Assembly (NCBI RefSeq): GCF_030818695.1 | Contig: NZ_JAUTAR010000001.1 | Location: forward strand, 3,280,501-3,344,500 | Direction of reading: 5' to 3' | Source of the DNA: Chryseobacterium sp. SORGH_AS_0447 | GTDB lineage: Bacteria; Bacteroidota; Bacteroidia; Flavobacteriales; Weeksellaceae | DNA: 64,000 nucleotides | Shown: positions 45,279 to 52,506 of the stretch, in pieces | Layout of the letters: every line of letters starts with the position of its first letter | Numbering within the stretch: the first letter of the stretch is position 1 | Program-made: the position numbers and the translations under genes | Notes under the pieces: generated by a model | The model's database searches: none | What the model saw: the letters and a program-made list of their open reading frames with translations, nothing else | Told to the model about the DNA's origin: nothing

Positions 45279-45566
45279 CTATTTCCCTGTTTCATTCAAC
45301 GATTGATTGATCTTTGATAATCTTTCGTTGGTAGCTTGTATTGTTTTATCGTAGTTCATAGACACCACCTCGGCATTGGTTCCCAGTTTCAGGGCACACA
45401 TGGCCAAAGCATCCTGCTTGTCTCTCACATCGAAATTCTGTTCAAAATCCTTAATCATATTTTCAATCTGCTTCCCTACCTTGCGCAGCGTTTCTTCTTC
45501 TGCTGCCGGCACATTCAGCGGATATACTCTTCCGGCAATATTAATGGTTATTCTTCTTACCTCCAT
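45279..45566 (-). CDS. zapA: Cell division protein ZapA
   Basis: This is a 95-residue protein that opens RRITINIAGRVYPLNVPAAE and continues ETLRKVGKQIENMI, the ZapA globular head, with a C-terminal helical coiled coil. ZapA bundles FtsZ filaments at the division ring. Its ATG overlaps the stop of the upstream coiled-coil gene (TAATG). A 6S-like RNA follows. Confidence 0.94.
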   Translation of the reverse strand: MEVRRITINIAGRVYPLNVPAAEEETLRKVGKQIENMIKDFEQNFDVRDKQDALAMCALKLGTNAEVVSMNYDKTIQATNERLSKINQSLNETGK

Positions 45567-45868
45567 TATAATCCACTGTTTTGAAGCTGGGCAATACAGA
45601 AATCTATTTCTTTCACCAATCGGTTGATGTGGTTTTTCATCAGCCGGTTGTGTTCAGGATTTCCTGATATTGCCGAATACAATTTTATATTTTTTTGCTC
45701 TTCTGCTAATACCTGATTTTTTCTTCTTTCCTCATCATATTTCTTCTTCAGCTCTTCATGCTCAACATTCAGTTCAGAAAATTCTTCAGTAAGATTTTTA
45801 TAACTTTTCTGCAATTGTAAAATCTTTTTCTCTAGTTCTGAAAAATGGTTTTCTAAATCTTGAAGCAT
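45566..45868 (-). CDS. Coiled-coil protein coupled to zapA (ZapB/ZauP-like)
   Basis: This is a 100-residue protein, almost entirely a coiled coil (residues 5-62, ENHFSELEKKILQLQKSYKN). Its short C-terminal region (NHINRLVKEIDFCIAQL) is better conserved-looking. Its stop overlaps the zapA start, so the two are translationally coupled and probably interact. Small coiled-coil partners encoded beside zapA are known in other bacteria. The division role is inferred. Confidence 0.75.
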   Translation of the reverse strand: MLQDLENHFSELEKKILQLQKSYKNLTEEFSELNVEHEELKKKYDEERRKNQVLAEEQKNIKLYSAISGNPEHNRLMKNHINRLVKEIDFCIAQLQNSGL

Positions 45869-45897
45869 TTCAGGTTTTCGTATATTCTAACTATTAG

Positions 45898-45927
45898 CAA
45901 AAATAACAAAATATTAATACTAACAAA
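45898..45927 (-). promoter_or_regulatory. Promoter of the coiled-coil/zapA/6S unit
   Basis: On the minus strand TTTG (45927-45924), an 18-bp spacer and TATTTTTG (45905-45898) match the flavobacterial consensus. The first ATG (45868) is 29 nt downstream. Confidence 0.72.
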
Positions 45928-45954
45928 AATAAAACGGTCTATATTTTGTGGTAA

Positions 45955-45988
45955 AGCAAAAAAGGAGACGCAAAACCGCATCTCCTTT
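45955..45988 (-). terminator. Terminator of the menG-porT operon
   Basis: AAAGGAGACGC (45961-45971) and GCATCTCCTTT (45978-45988) pair with a short loop. The minus strand runs into T6. It lies 20 bp past the porT stop. Confidence 0.85.
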
Positions 45989-46008
45989 GTCTATTTATAA
46001 GATATTCC

Positions 46009-46791
46009 TTATTCGAATTTCAGAACGAAGAATATGGCTCTTGTCTGCAAGGTAGACATGGCAGCCGTCCAGTACGGAGGCGTTGTTGCATTATCCGCTA
46101 CAATTTCATTGTTCATGATGAATGTTCCTCTTACGGCCGGCGTCAATTTAAACTTGTTGAAGTAAAACTGGATTCCCATTTCCGCAGACCATGCAAAGTT
46201 ATGCGTAGTCGATCTGAAGACCCCCTGAAGGTTATCATCCGTAGAACTTGAGTTAGACTGAAGGTTTACGATATAGTTTACCCCTGCCGCAACATAAGGT
46301 CTGGAATTGTACCATCTCTGCCCGTGAAGTTCCAATAATACAGGAACATCCACCAAAGTACTTTTAATTTCTCTTACCCTGTCTTTTTCCTGTAAAGGAA
46401 ATGGGATAAAAGGATCGTTCGTTAAGGTACCTGCCGCATACTGGTCGTTGGACTGTGTATTAAAAGTCAACTGTCTCTGGCCGAATTGTAACCCCGGTTC
46501 TAATCTTACATCCAGATAATCGTTCAGTCTCCATTTTGCGATAAGACCCGCACCGAAGCTGTAACTTTCCTTAGACGTAACAAGATTCTGATTATTATTC
46601 ATCCCGTATCTCGGATGCAGAACGATACGGTAGTCCAGTCTGTTACCATTCAGATAAAAACCCCAGCTGAATTTCTGTTCGTCGAAATCTTCCAACTTAT
46701 CCATTCTGTTACGGGTTCTGAATTGCGCGTTCGCTAAAACGGCAATATTTACTGAGGCTAAAACCAGTGCTCTTAATAAAAATTTATTCAT
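46009..46791 (-). CDS. porT: PorT-family outer-membrane beta-barrel protein (type IX secretion)
   Basis: This is a 260-residue protein with a signal peptide (residues 1-22, VLANAQ), then an eight-strand-type barrel of the PorT/OmpA-like fold (SWGFYLNGNRLDYRI, GLIAKWRLNDYLDVRLEPGL, VDVPVLLELHG, RPYVAAGVNYIVNL) ending in an aromatic C-terminus (FFVLKFE). PorT/SprT is required for type IX secretion and gliding. The linkage to menG/ubiE, here 4 bp upstream, is the known flavobacterial arrangement and supports the name. Confidence 0.88.
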   Translation of the reverse strand: MNKFLLRALVLASVNIAVLANAQFRTRNRMDKLEDFDEQKFSWGFYLNGNRLDYRIVLHPRYGMNNNQNLVTSKESYSFGAGLIAKWRLNDYLDVRLEPGLQFGQRQLTFNTQSNDQYAAGTLTNDPFIPFPLQEKDRVREIKSTLVDVPVLLELHGQRWYNSRPYVAAGVNYIVNLQSNSSSTDDNLQGVFRSTTHNFAWSAEMGIQFYFNKFKLTPAVRGTFIMNNEIVADNATTPPYWTAAMSTLQTRAIFFVLKFE

Positions 46792-46795
46792 AGGG

Positions 46796-47527
46796 TTACT
46801 TTGTTGCTTTATAAATTGTGGCTATACCTAAACTTAGTTTTTTATATTCAACTTTTTTAAATCCTGTATCTAAAAGAATTTGTCTCATTTTTTCCCCGTA
46901 AGGAAAAGCATTTACAGAATCCGGAAGGTATGTATATGCCCTATTATCTTTGGAAACCAGCCTGCCTATAGCAGGTAAAATGTTTTTGAAATAAAACATA
47001 TACAATGGCCCCATAACCCCTTCAACTTTTGAAAACTCCAGTATATAAACACTCTTGTTATCTTTCACTACTCTTCTCAATTCTGCCAAACCTTTGGTAA
47101 GGTTTTCAAAATTCCTTACTCCAAATGCAACGGAAACGGCATCGAACCTATTGTCCTCATAAGGAAGATTCTCTGCATCGCCTTTTTGCATGGAAATTTT
47201 GCCGTCTAATTTAAGTTTTTTTATTTTAATAACGCCAACATTTAACATTTGTTGCGATAAATCCAAACCAATTACTCTGGAACCTGTTCCCTTTTCAATG
47301 GCGATTGCCAGATCTCCGGTTCCTGTAGCCACATCCAGCACTTCCTGAGGCTGGTCATTTTTCATCCATTTCACCAGCGTATTTCTCCATAAAACATCAA
47401 TTTTCAGAGAAAGCACACGATTCAGAACATCGTATTTCGGTGCAATATTGTCGAACATATCCTCTACCTGGCTCTTTTTCGTAGCTTCAGAGTTGTAGGG
47501 TGTAATTTTGGTAATATCTTTTGTCAA
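46796..47527 (-). CDS. menG: Demethylmenaquinone methyltransferase
   Basis: This is a 243-residue UbiE/MenG methyltransferase. It has MFDNIAPKYDVLNRVLSL at the N-terminus, the SAM motif LDVATGTGDLAI (about residue 65), AENLPYEDNRFDAVSVAFGVRNF (given here as its key residues) and the C-terminal YTYLPDSVNAFPYGEKM. It performs the last methylation of menaquinone synthesis. It lies between a membrane-anchored protein gene (3 bp upstream) and porT. Confidence 0.96.
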   Translation of the reverse strand: MTKDITKITPYNSEATKKSQVEDMFDNIAPKYDVLNRVLSLKIDVLWRNTLVKWMKNDQPQEVLDVATGTGDLAIAIEKGTGSRVIGLDLSQQMLNVGVIKIKKLKLDGKISMQKGDAENLPYEDNRFDAVSVAFGVRNFENLTKGLAELRRVVKDNKSVYILEFSKVEGVMGPLYMFYFKNILPAIGRLVSKDNRAYTYLPDSVNAFPYGEKMRQILLDTGFKKVEYKKLSLGIATIYKATK

Positions 47528-47530
47528 AAC

Positions 47531-48100
47531 TTAAAACTTGTAATATTCTTTATAATAATTAAGGTAATCCTGCTTTCGGAAAATCTTCGATCGCGATTCT
47601 ACCTGCTGGATGTTTTTAATGAGTTTATCATAATCTTCATCCACATTGTAGTAAAAATCATCCGTATACAATTTGCTGAAGCGTCTTGCACCTCCATAAT
47701 ACGGTTTCCCGTCGATGATAGTTTTATCCAATGCCAAAAGTAAGGAATCTTTCTTCAGGTTGTATCCGTAATACTGATCATTGATGTAATAATCCTGATG
47801 GGCGATATTGATCAGCCCTCTTATTTTATTTACTTCAAATGCGGAATCGAAAAGCAGTTTCTTATTCTGGTCGAAAACTTTTATGGAGTTCTTTCCTTTT
47901 TCAAGATCTACGGGAACGGTCTGCCCACCGGCAATAATCCCCTCCAAACCGTTGTTTATTTTATAGTAAAACGTATTGGGCGTAGGATTGTCTACTACGT
48001 AATAGTTCTTTTTGGCTAAAAACAGGAAGTAGATCCCAAAGGCAACGATAAACGCCACAACTGCAATAAGTAAGCCTTTTAAGGACGGATTGTTTTTCAT
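47531..48100 (-). CDS. Membrane-anchored protein, function unknown
   Basis: This is a 189-residue protein with one N-terminal membrane segment (residues 8-27, LLIAVVAFIVAFGIYFLFLA) and a beta-rich extracytoplasmic domain (YYVVDNPTPNTFYYKINNGL ... IIAGGQTVPVDLEKG). The C-terminal helical part is rich in Tyr and Lys. No family is recognised. It is the first gene of the menG-porT operon, with its own -7 box. Confidence 0.7.
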   Translation of the reverse strand: MKNNPSLKGLLIAVVAFIVAFGIYFLFLAKKNYYVVDNPTPNTFYYKINNGLEGIIAGGQTVPVDLEKGKNSIKVFDQNKKLLFDSAFEVNKIRGLINIAHQDYYINDQYYGYNLKKDSLLLALDKTIIDGKPYYGGARRFSKLYTDDFYYNVDEDYDKLIKNIQQVESRSKIFRKQDYLNYYKEYYKF

Positions 48101-48123
48101 AAGATTGTAAAGTACAATTTTTG

Positions 48124-48131
48124 CAAATTTA
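48124..48131 (-). promoter_or_regulatory. -7 box of the menG-porT operon
   Basis: On the minus strand TAAATTTG (48131-48124) fits TAnnTTTG, 23 nt from the first ATG (48100). Confidence 0.55.
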
Positions 48132-48168
48132 ATAATATTTTTAATTCTCCGTTATTAATATTAATTAT

Positions 48169-48176
48169 TAACTTTG
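48169..48176 (+). promoter_or_regulatory. -7 box of the FabH-like gene
   Basis: TAACTTTG fits TAnnTTTG, 25 nt upstream of the ATG at 48202, divergent from the menG-porT promoter. Confidence 0.6.
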
Positions 48177-48201
48177 CAACTTTAAAAAATCATTTAAACG
48201 A

Positions 48202-49269
48202 ATGCCGAATACGATCATCATTGGTTCTGGATCTTACCTTCCCAGCAGAGTTATCGGAAGAGATTATTTCTTAGATTCAGAGTTTTATACTGAAGACGGG
48301 GTGAAGATTGACAAACCTGCCGAAGAAACCATCGCAAAATTTGTAGAAATCACGGAAATTGAAAACAGAAGGTTCATCGAGGACGACCTTTCCAACTCAC
48401 AAATCGGCTATGAAGCTTCAAAACTTGCGATTGCAGATGCCGGCATCGATCAGGAAGAACTGGATTATATCATTTATGCCAGCAATTTCGGTGAAGTTAC
48501 CGTAAACGGATACGCAGATTTTATGCCGACGATGGCAGCCCGGGTAAAGAATAAGCTGGGTATTAAAAACAGAAAATGTATCACTTATGATATGCTTTTT
48601 GGATGTCCGGGATGGGTAGAAGCCATGATCCTTGCCGACAACCTGATTAAAGCTAAGGTAGCAAAAACGATCTTGGTAATCGGTGCTGAAACGTTAAGCA
48701 GGGTAACCGATCCGCACGACCGCAACAGGATGATCTTTGCAGACGGAGCCGGAGCGGTAGTGGTAAAAGCAACCGACGAGGAAAACGTAGGGATTATTGC
48801 CCATAATACGATCTGCGACAACGGCCTTGAGCTTGATTATCTGGCTAACGGACCATCTATCAACAAAGAATCCGACCAGACCAGACTGTTTGTAAGAATG
48901 CAGGGAAGAAAAATCTACGAGTACGCTCTGAAGAATGTTCCTGCCGCCATTAAAGAAACCATCGAGGATGCCGGTCTTTCTATTGAAGACATCAATAAAA
49001 TCCTTATTCACCAGGCCAATGCCAAAATGGATTACGCGATGATCGAAAGGCTTCACAAGCTTTATAATGTGAAGGATTACGACCATTCCATCTCTCCGAT
49101 GACGATCCAGGACTTCGGAAATTCATCTGTAGCGACAATTCCTACCATGTTTGATTTAATTATTAAAGGAAAAATGGAGGGTCAATCGTTTAAAGAAAAA
49201 GGTAACATTGTGATGACTTCGGTAGGTGCCGGAATGAACATCAATGCTATCGTTTACAGATTTCCTTAA
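48202..49269 (+). CDS. 3-oxoacyl-ACP synthase III family protein (FabH-like)
   Basis: This is a 355-residue KAS III-fold condensing enzyme with the Cys-His-Asn triad: catalytic Cys in YDMLFGCPGW (about residue 135), His in ILIHQANAKM (about 272) and Asn in DFGNSSVAT (about 313). FADGAGAVVV is the typical central block. It starts fatty-acid or related lipid chains. The insertions make it longer than E. coli FabH, as is usual in flavobacteria, where several FabH paralogs exist, so I do not assign fabH itself. Confidence 0.9.
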   Translation: MPNTIIIGSGSYLPSRVIGRDYFLDSEFYTEDGVKIDKPAEETIAKFVEITEIENRRFIEDDLSNSQIGYEASKLAIADAGIDQEELDYIIYASNFGEVTVNGYADFMPTMAARVKNKLGIKNRKCITYDMLFGCPGWVEAMILADNLIKAKVAKTILVIGAETLSRVTDPHDRNRMIFADGAGAVVVKATDEENVGIIAHNTICDNGLELDYLANGPSINKESDQTRLFVRMQGRKIYEYALKNVPAAIKETIEDAGLSIEDINKILIHQANAKMDYAMIERLHKLYNVKDYDHSISPMTIQDFGNSSVATIPTMFDLIIKGKMEGQSFKEKGNIVMTSVGAGMNINAIVYRFP

Positions 49270-49292
49270 AAATATTATAACGTAAAAATATT

Positions 49293-49327
49293 AAAAGCAC
49301 AGGGAATTAGTCTTTGTGCTTTTTTTA
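49293..49327 (+). terminator. Terminator of the FabH-like gene
   Basis: AAAAGCACA (49293-49301) pairs with TGTGCTTTT (49315-49323), followed by more T. Confidence 0.75.
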
Positions 49328-49336
49328 ACCCTGATT

Positions 49337-50542
49337 ATGCAGAGAAATTTTTTAATCATCGCAGCTGTCTTCCTCGTATTAGAAGTCTATATCTACCAGG
49401 CTATAAGAACTTTAACCGATAATTCTTGGATTAAAATCGGATACGGAATCGTTTCTTTAGCCGTCTATGGATTCTTCGCTTATGAAATGGCCCATTTTAA
49501 TAAAGGGGAAAGAAGCATGATGCGCGCACAGATCATGATTTCCATTTTCCTGGTCTTTATCCTTCCTAAAATCTTTATCGTGCTGTTTTTGTTGATCGAT
49601 GATATTTTCAGGACCGGAAGCTATCTGATCGGATTTACGCGATCTTCCGAAAATTTTTTCCCGGAAAGAAGAAAGTTTCTAAGTATTATGGGATTAGGTT
49701 TAGGCGGCGTCCTTTCTGCCCTTTTTATCGACGGGATTACTTTCGGAAAGTACCGGCATAAGGTAAGAAGAGTAAGAATCAACTTTACCAATCTTCCGAA
49801 AAGTTTCAAAGGCTACAAAATCGTTCAGATCTCCGACGTGCACAGCGGGAGCTTTTCCGATCCGAGCAAACTGGAGCATGCGATCAACCTGATTAACGAG
49901 CAGAATCCCGATCTTGTCCTGTTTACAGGAGATATGGTAAACAATGTAGCGGATGAATTCAAGCCTTTTATTCCTTTATTTTCTAAAATTAAAGCGAAAG
50001 ACGGGAAATTTGCCGTTCTGGGCAACCATGATTATGCAGATTATGTCACCTGGGCTTCACTGGACGCCAAAAAGAAAAACCTGGATACGCTGATCGATTA
50101 TGAAAGACAGGCCGGATTTGATATGCTTCGCAACGAACATCGCGTGATTGAGAAAAACGGCGAGAAGATATACATTCTGGGCGTAGAGAACTGGGGACTG
50201 AAACCTTTCCCACAATTCGGAAGGCTGGACGACGCTTTAAAAGGCGTACCTGAATCTGCAGTAAAGATCCTGATGAGCCATGACCCTACCCACTTCGATT
50301 ACGTTGTCAAAAACCATCCCGGAAATGTTCATCTGACACTTTCCGGACATACCCATGGCATGCAGTTCGGTCTCGACCTGAAAAATGTAAAATGGTCACC
50401 GGTACAGTACCGATATCCGAAATGGGCCGATCTGTATGAAAGTGAAGGCAAAATGCTGTATGTCAACAGAGGTTTTGGTGTATTGGGCTATCCCGGAAGA
50501 GTGGGCGTCCTGCCGGAAATTACGCTGTTTGAATTAGCATAA
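49337..50542 (+). CDS. Membrane-anchored metallophosphoesterase
   Basis: It has 401 residues from ATG 49337 (a TTG at 49316 lies in the preceding terminator). Four N-terminal membrane segments (to about residue 140) are followed by a calcineurin-like domain: IVQISDVHSGSF (D, H), FTGDMVNN, VLGNHDYADY, ILMSHDPTHF and LSGHTHGMQFG, the complete metal-ligand set. Related YkuE/YaeI-like enzymes act on lipid head groups or nucleotides at the membrane. Substrate unknown. Confidence 0.93.
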   Translation: MQRNFLIIAAVFLVLEVYIYQAIRTLTDNSWIKIGYGIVSLAVYGFFAYEMAHFNKGERSMMRAQIMISIFLVFILPKIFIVLFLLIDDIFRTGSYLIGFTRSSENFFPERRKFLSIMGLGLGGVLSALFIDGITFGKYRHKVRRVRINFTNLPKSFKGYKIVQISDVHSGSFSDPSKLEHAINLINEQNPDLVLFTGDMVNNVADEFKPFIPLFSKIKAKDGKFAVLGNHDYADYVTWASLDAKKKNLDTLIDYERQAGFDMLRNEHRVIEKNGEKIYILGVENWGLKPFPQFGRLDDALKGVPESAVKILMSHDPTHFDYVVKNHPGNVHLTLSGHTHGMQFGLDLKNVKWSPVQYRYPKWADLYESEGKMLYVNRGFGVLGYPGRVGVLPEITLFELA

Positions 50543-50551
50543 TAAATTCAA

Positions 50552-50614
50552 GGTTTAAGGTTTAAGGTTCAAAGTTTAAGGACGGACTTTGAATTTTGAA
50601 TCTTAAACCTTAAA
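50552..50614. repeat. Inverted 7-nt-periodic repeat
   Basis: After the phosphoesterase gene the sequence runs in 7-nt steps (AAGGTTT, AAGGTTT, AAGGTTC, AAAGTTT, AAGG), then, after ACGG, returns as the approximate reverse complement (CTTTGAA, TTTTGAA, TCTTAAA, CCTTAAA). The two halves can form a long hairpin between two convergent genes. Confidence 0.75.
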
Positions 50615-51367
50615 TTAAAAAATATAGTCTTTCATTCTCGAAGTTGCCATTTCATTGTCGTTAATCCAGCACAAAAGCTTATCGAGCTTGTCTTCGATCT
50701 TCTTTCCTGAATTCCATTTTCTGTAAAAAGGAATACCAAAATGGTATTTGCTGAAATCGGTAAACTGCCAGGAATTTAGATAAATTAATACGAAATCGTC
50801 TTTTTTGAGGGTTTCAAAAACCATATTTTTATAATACTTCATCGGCAGCATCTGAAAGACGAAATCATTATACGGCAGCTGGCTGTAGGGAGAAATACTT
50901 TCAGGAACCATACTCACCCCGTCTTCCTCGGTAATTTCCGTATCGCGTTTCAGGCGTTTGAAAGGAAAAAGAATATCGGCATGATCGATATTGGAAACAT
51001 AACCGAAACCGAGCATTTTAAGATCTTCCTGGGGCAGCTGATGATCTTTCTGTCGAATCCCCTTGATCTGTTTTTCCAAAAATTCCTCCATCCATTTTTT
51101 GATTTCTTCGATTTCCTGAAGCGTGGAATTTTTATTGTAAAAAGCAATTTCATGCCCTTTGGATGAAATTGCTTTTATGAGGTTTTGCAATTTTTCTGCA
51201 ATTGAAACTTCAATAAAAAAACTTGCTTTTACATCATGAATATCTAAAATTCTGAGAATGGCCTTAGAATTGTTTTCTGTTATTCTGATTCTTTCTTCAT
51301 CCAATAGAGAAGATCCTCTTTTAGTTTCCGCCTCTATATTCTCAATGTTGAAAGTAAACAATACCAT
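50615..51367 (-). CDS. Polysaccharide-deacetylase-fold protein, catalytic site degenerate
   Basis: This is a 250-residue protein with the NodB-like layout: an N-terminal strand LFTFNIENIEAE (where active enzymes have TFDxDD-like Asp residues), KASFFIEVSIAEKL, SSKGHEIAFYN (where GHEIGxH is expected and the second metal His is missing), and the later QKDHQLPQEDLKMLGFGYVS. A C-terminal block resembles DUF3473, found behind exopolysaccharide-linked deacetylases. The loss of key ligands suggests it may not be an active deacetylase. Confidence 0.75.
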   Translation of the reverse strand: MVLFTFNIENIEAETKRGSSLLDEERIRITENNSKAILRILDIHDVKASFFIEVSIAEKLQNLIKAISSKGHEIAFYNKNSTLQEIEEIKKWMEEFLEKQIKGIRQKDHQLPQEDLKMLGFGYVSNIDHADILFPFKRLKRDTEITEEDGVSMVPESISPYSQLPYNDFVFQMLPMKYYKNMVFETLKKDDFVLIYLNSWQFTDFSKYHFGIPFYRKWNSGKKIEDKLDKLLCWINDNEMATSRMKDYIF

Positions 51368-51451
51368 TTAAATTAAATTTTAGATAAATTTTTTAAAAAA
51401 TTAATAATCAGATGTTAAAGCATGTTTTATTTAAAGTAAAGCTTAATCTGT

Positions 51452-52417
51452 TTAATTTTTACCCAGTTTCACCTTAAGATTCTTGATCATATCTTTCGTC
51501 ATTTCAGAAATGCCGAAATTATAGGAAAGCCCCCAATCATTTTTCGCTACGGAATCATCAATGGATGCCGGCCATGAATCGGCAATTGCCTGTCTGAAAT
51601 CCGGTTTATAATTAATCTCAAATCCTGGGATTTCTTTCTTGATTTCTTCTGCCAATTCTTTTGGAGTAAAAGACATTCCGCCTAAATTGTAAGATGAACG
51701 TACAGTTACATTTTCTTTCGGAGCTTCCATTAGTTTTAAAGTAGCATCAATCGCGTCATCCATATAAAGCATCGGCATTCCTGTATTCTCGGAAATAAAG
51801 CTGGTATATTTTCCCTCTTCGATAGCTTCGTAAAATATCTCTACGGCATAATCGGTTGTTCCGCCCCCTGCAGGTGTTTTCCAGGAAATCAGTCCGGGAT
51901 AACGGATGCTTCTAACATCTACACCATGCTTGTCAAAATAATACTCGCACCACTTCTCTCCTGCCATTTTGGAGATCCCGTAAACCGTTGTCGGATTCAG
52001 AACGACATCCTGGCCTACATTTTCCTTTGGGATTCCTTTTCCGAATACCGCAATAGAACTTGGCCAGAAAATCTTTTGGATAAGCCCTTCTTTGGCCATT
52101 TCACAAAAATGAAGCAGTGGTTCCAGATTCAGTTTCCAGGCAAAAATAGGCTGCTTTTCTGAAGTACCTGACAATAGTGAAGCCAGGTGATACACTGTGG
52201 TAATCTCATAATCTTTGATAACCTGTCTCACCAGCTGGGTATTGGTAACGTCCATTCTTTCGTAATGGCCTGCGGCAGTGATTCCTTTCTGCCATCTGTC
52301 CAGCCCTGAAGCCACTACATTTTCTGCTCCGTGAATTTCAACAAGCCGGTTGGTAAGCTCGGTGCCGATCTGTCCTAAAGCACCTGTAATCAGTATTCTT
52401 TCCGTGTGGGATTCCAT
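51452..52417 (-). CDS. L-threonine 3-dehydrogenase, SDR/epimerase type
   Basis: This is a 321-residue extended short-chain dehydrogenase. The NAD motif is GALGQIGTEL (about residues 12-21), the catalytic Ser is in FWPSSIAVFG and YxxxK is in TVYGISKMAGEK. PGLISWKTPAGGGTTDYAVE marks the GalE-like threonine dehydrogenases described in Flavobacterium rather than sugar epimerases. It oxidises threonine to 2-amino-3-ketobutyrate. It is divergent from ggt. No kbl gene is beside it. Confidence 0.88.
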   Translation of the reverse strand: MESHTERILITGALGQIGTELTNRLVEIHGAENVVASGLDRWQKGITAAGHYERMDVTNTQLVRQVIKDYEITTVYHLASLLSGTSEKQPIFAWKLNLEPLLHFCEMAKEGLIQKIFWPSSIAVFGKGIPKENVGQDVVLNPTTVYGISKMAGEKWCEYYFDKHGVDVRSIRYPGLISWKTPAGGGTTDYAVEIFYEAIEEGKYTSFISENTGMPMLYMDDAIDATLKLMEAPKENVTVRSSYNLGGMSFTPKELAEEIKKEIPGFEINYKPDFRQAIADSWPASIDDSVAKNDWGLSYNFGISEMTKDMIKNLKVKLGKN

Positions 52418-52506
52418 CTTAATTTTATTAGTTGATCAAAAACAAAAATAGATATTTTAAGCCCTATCTTAAAACAAAATTGTAAATTAGGTTACAAAAT
52501 CTGCAA

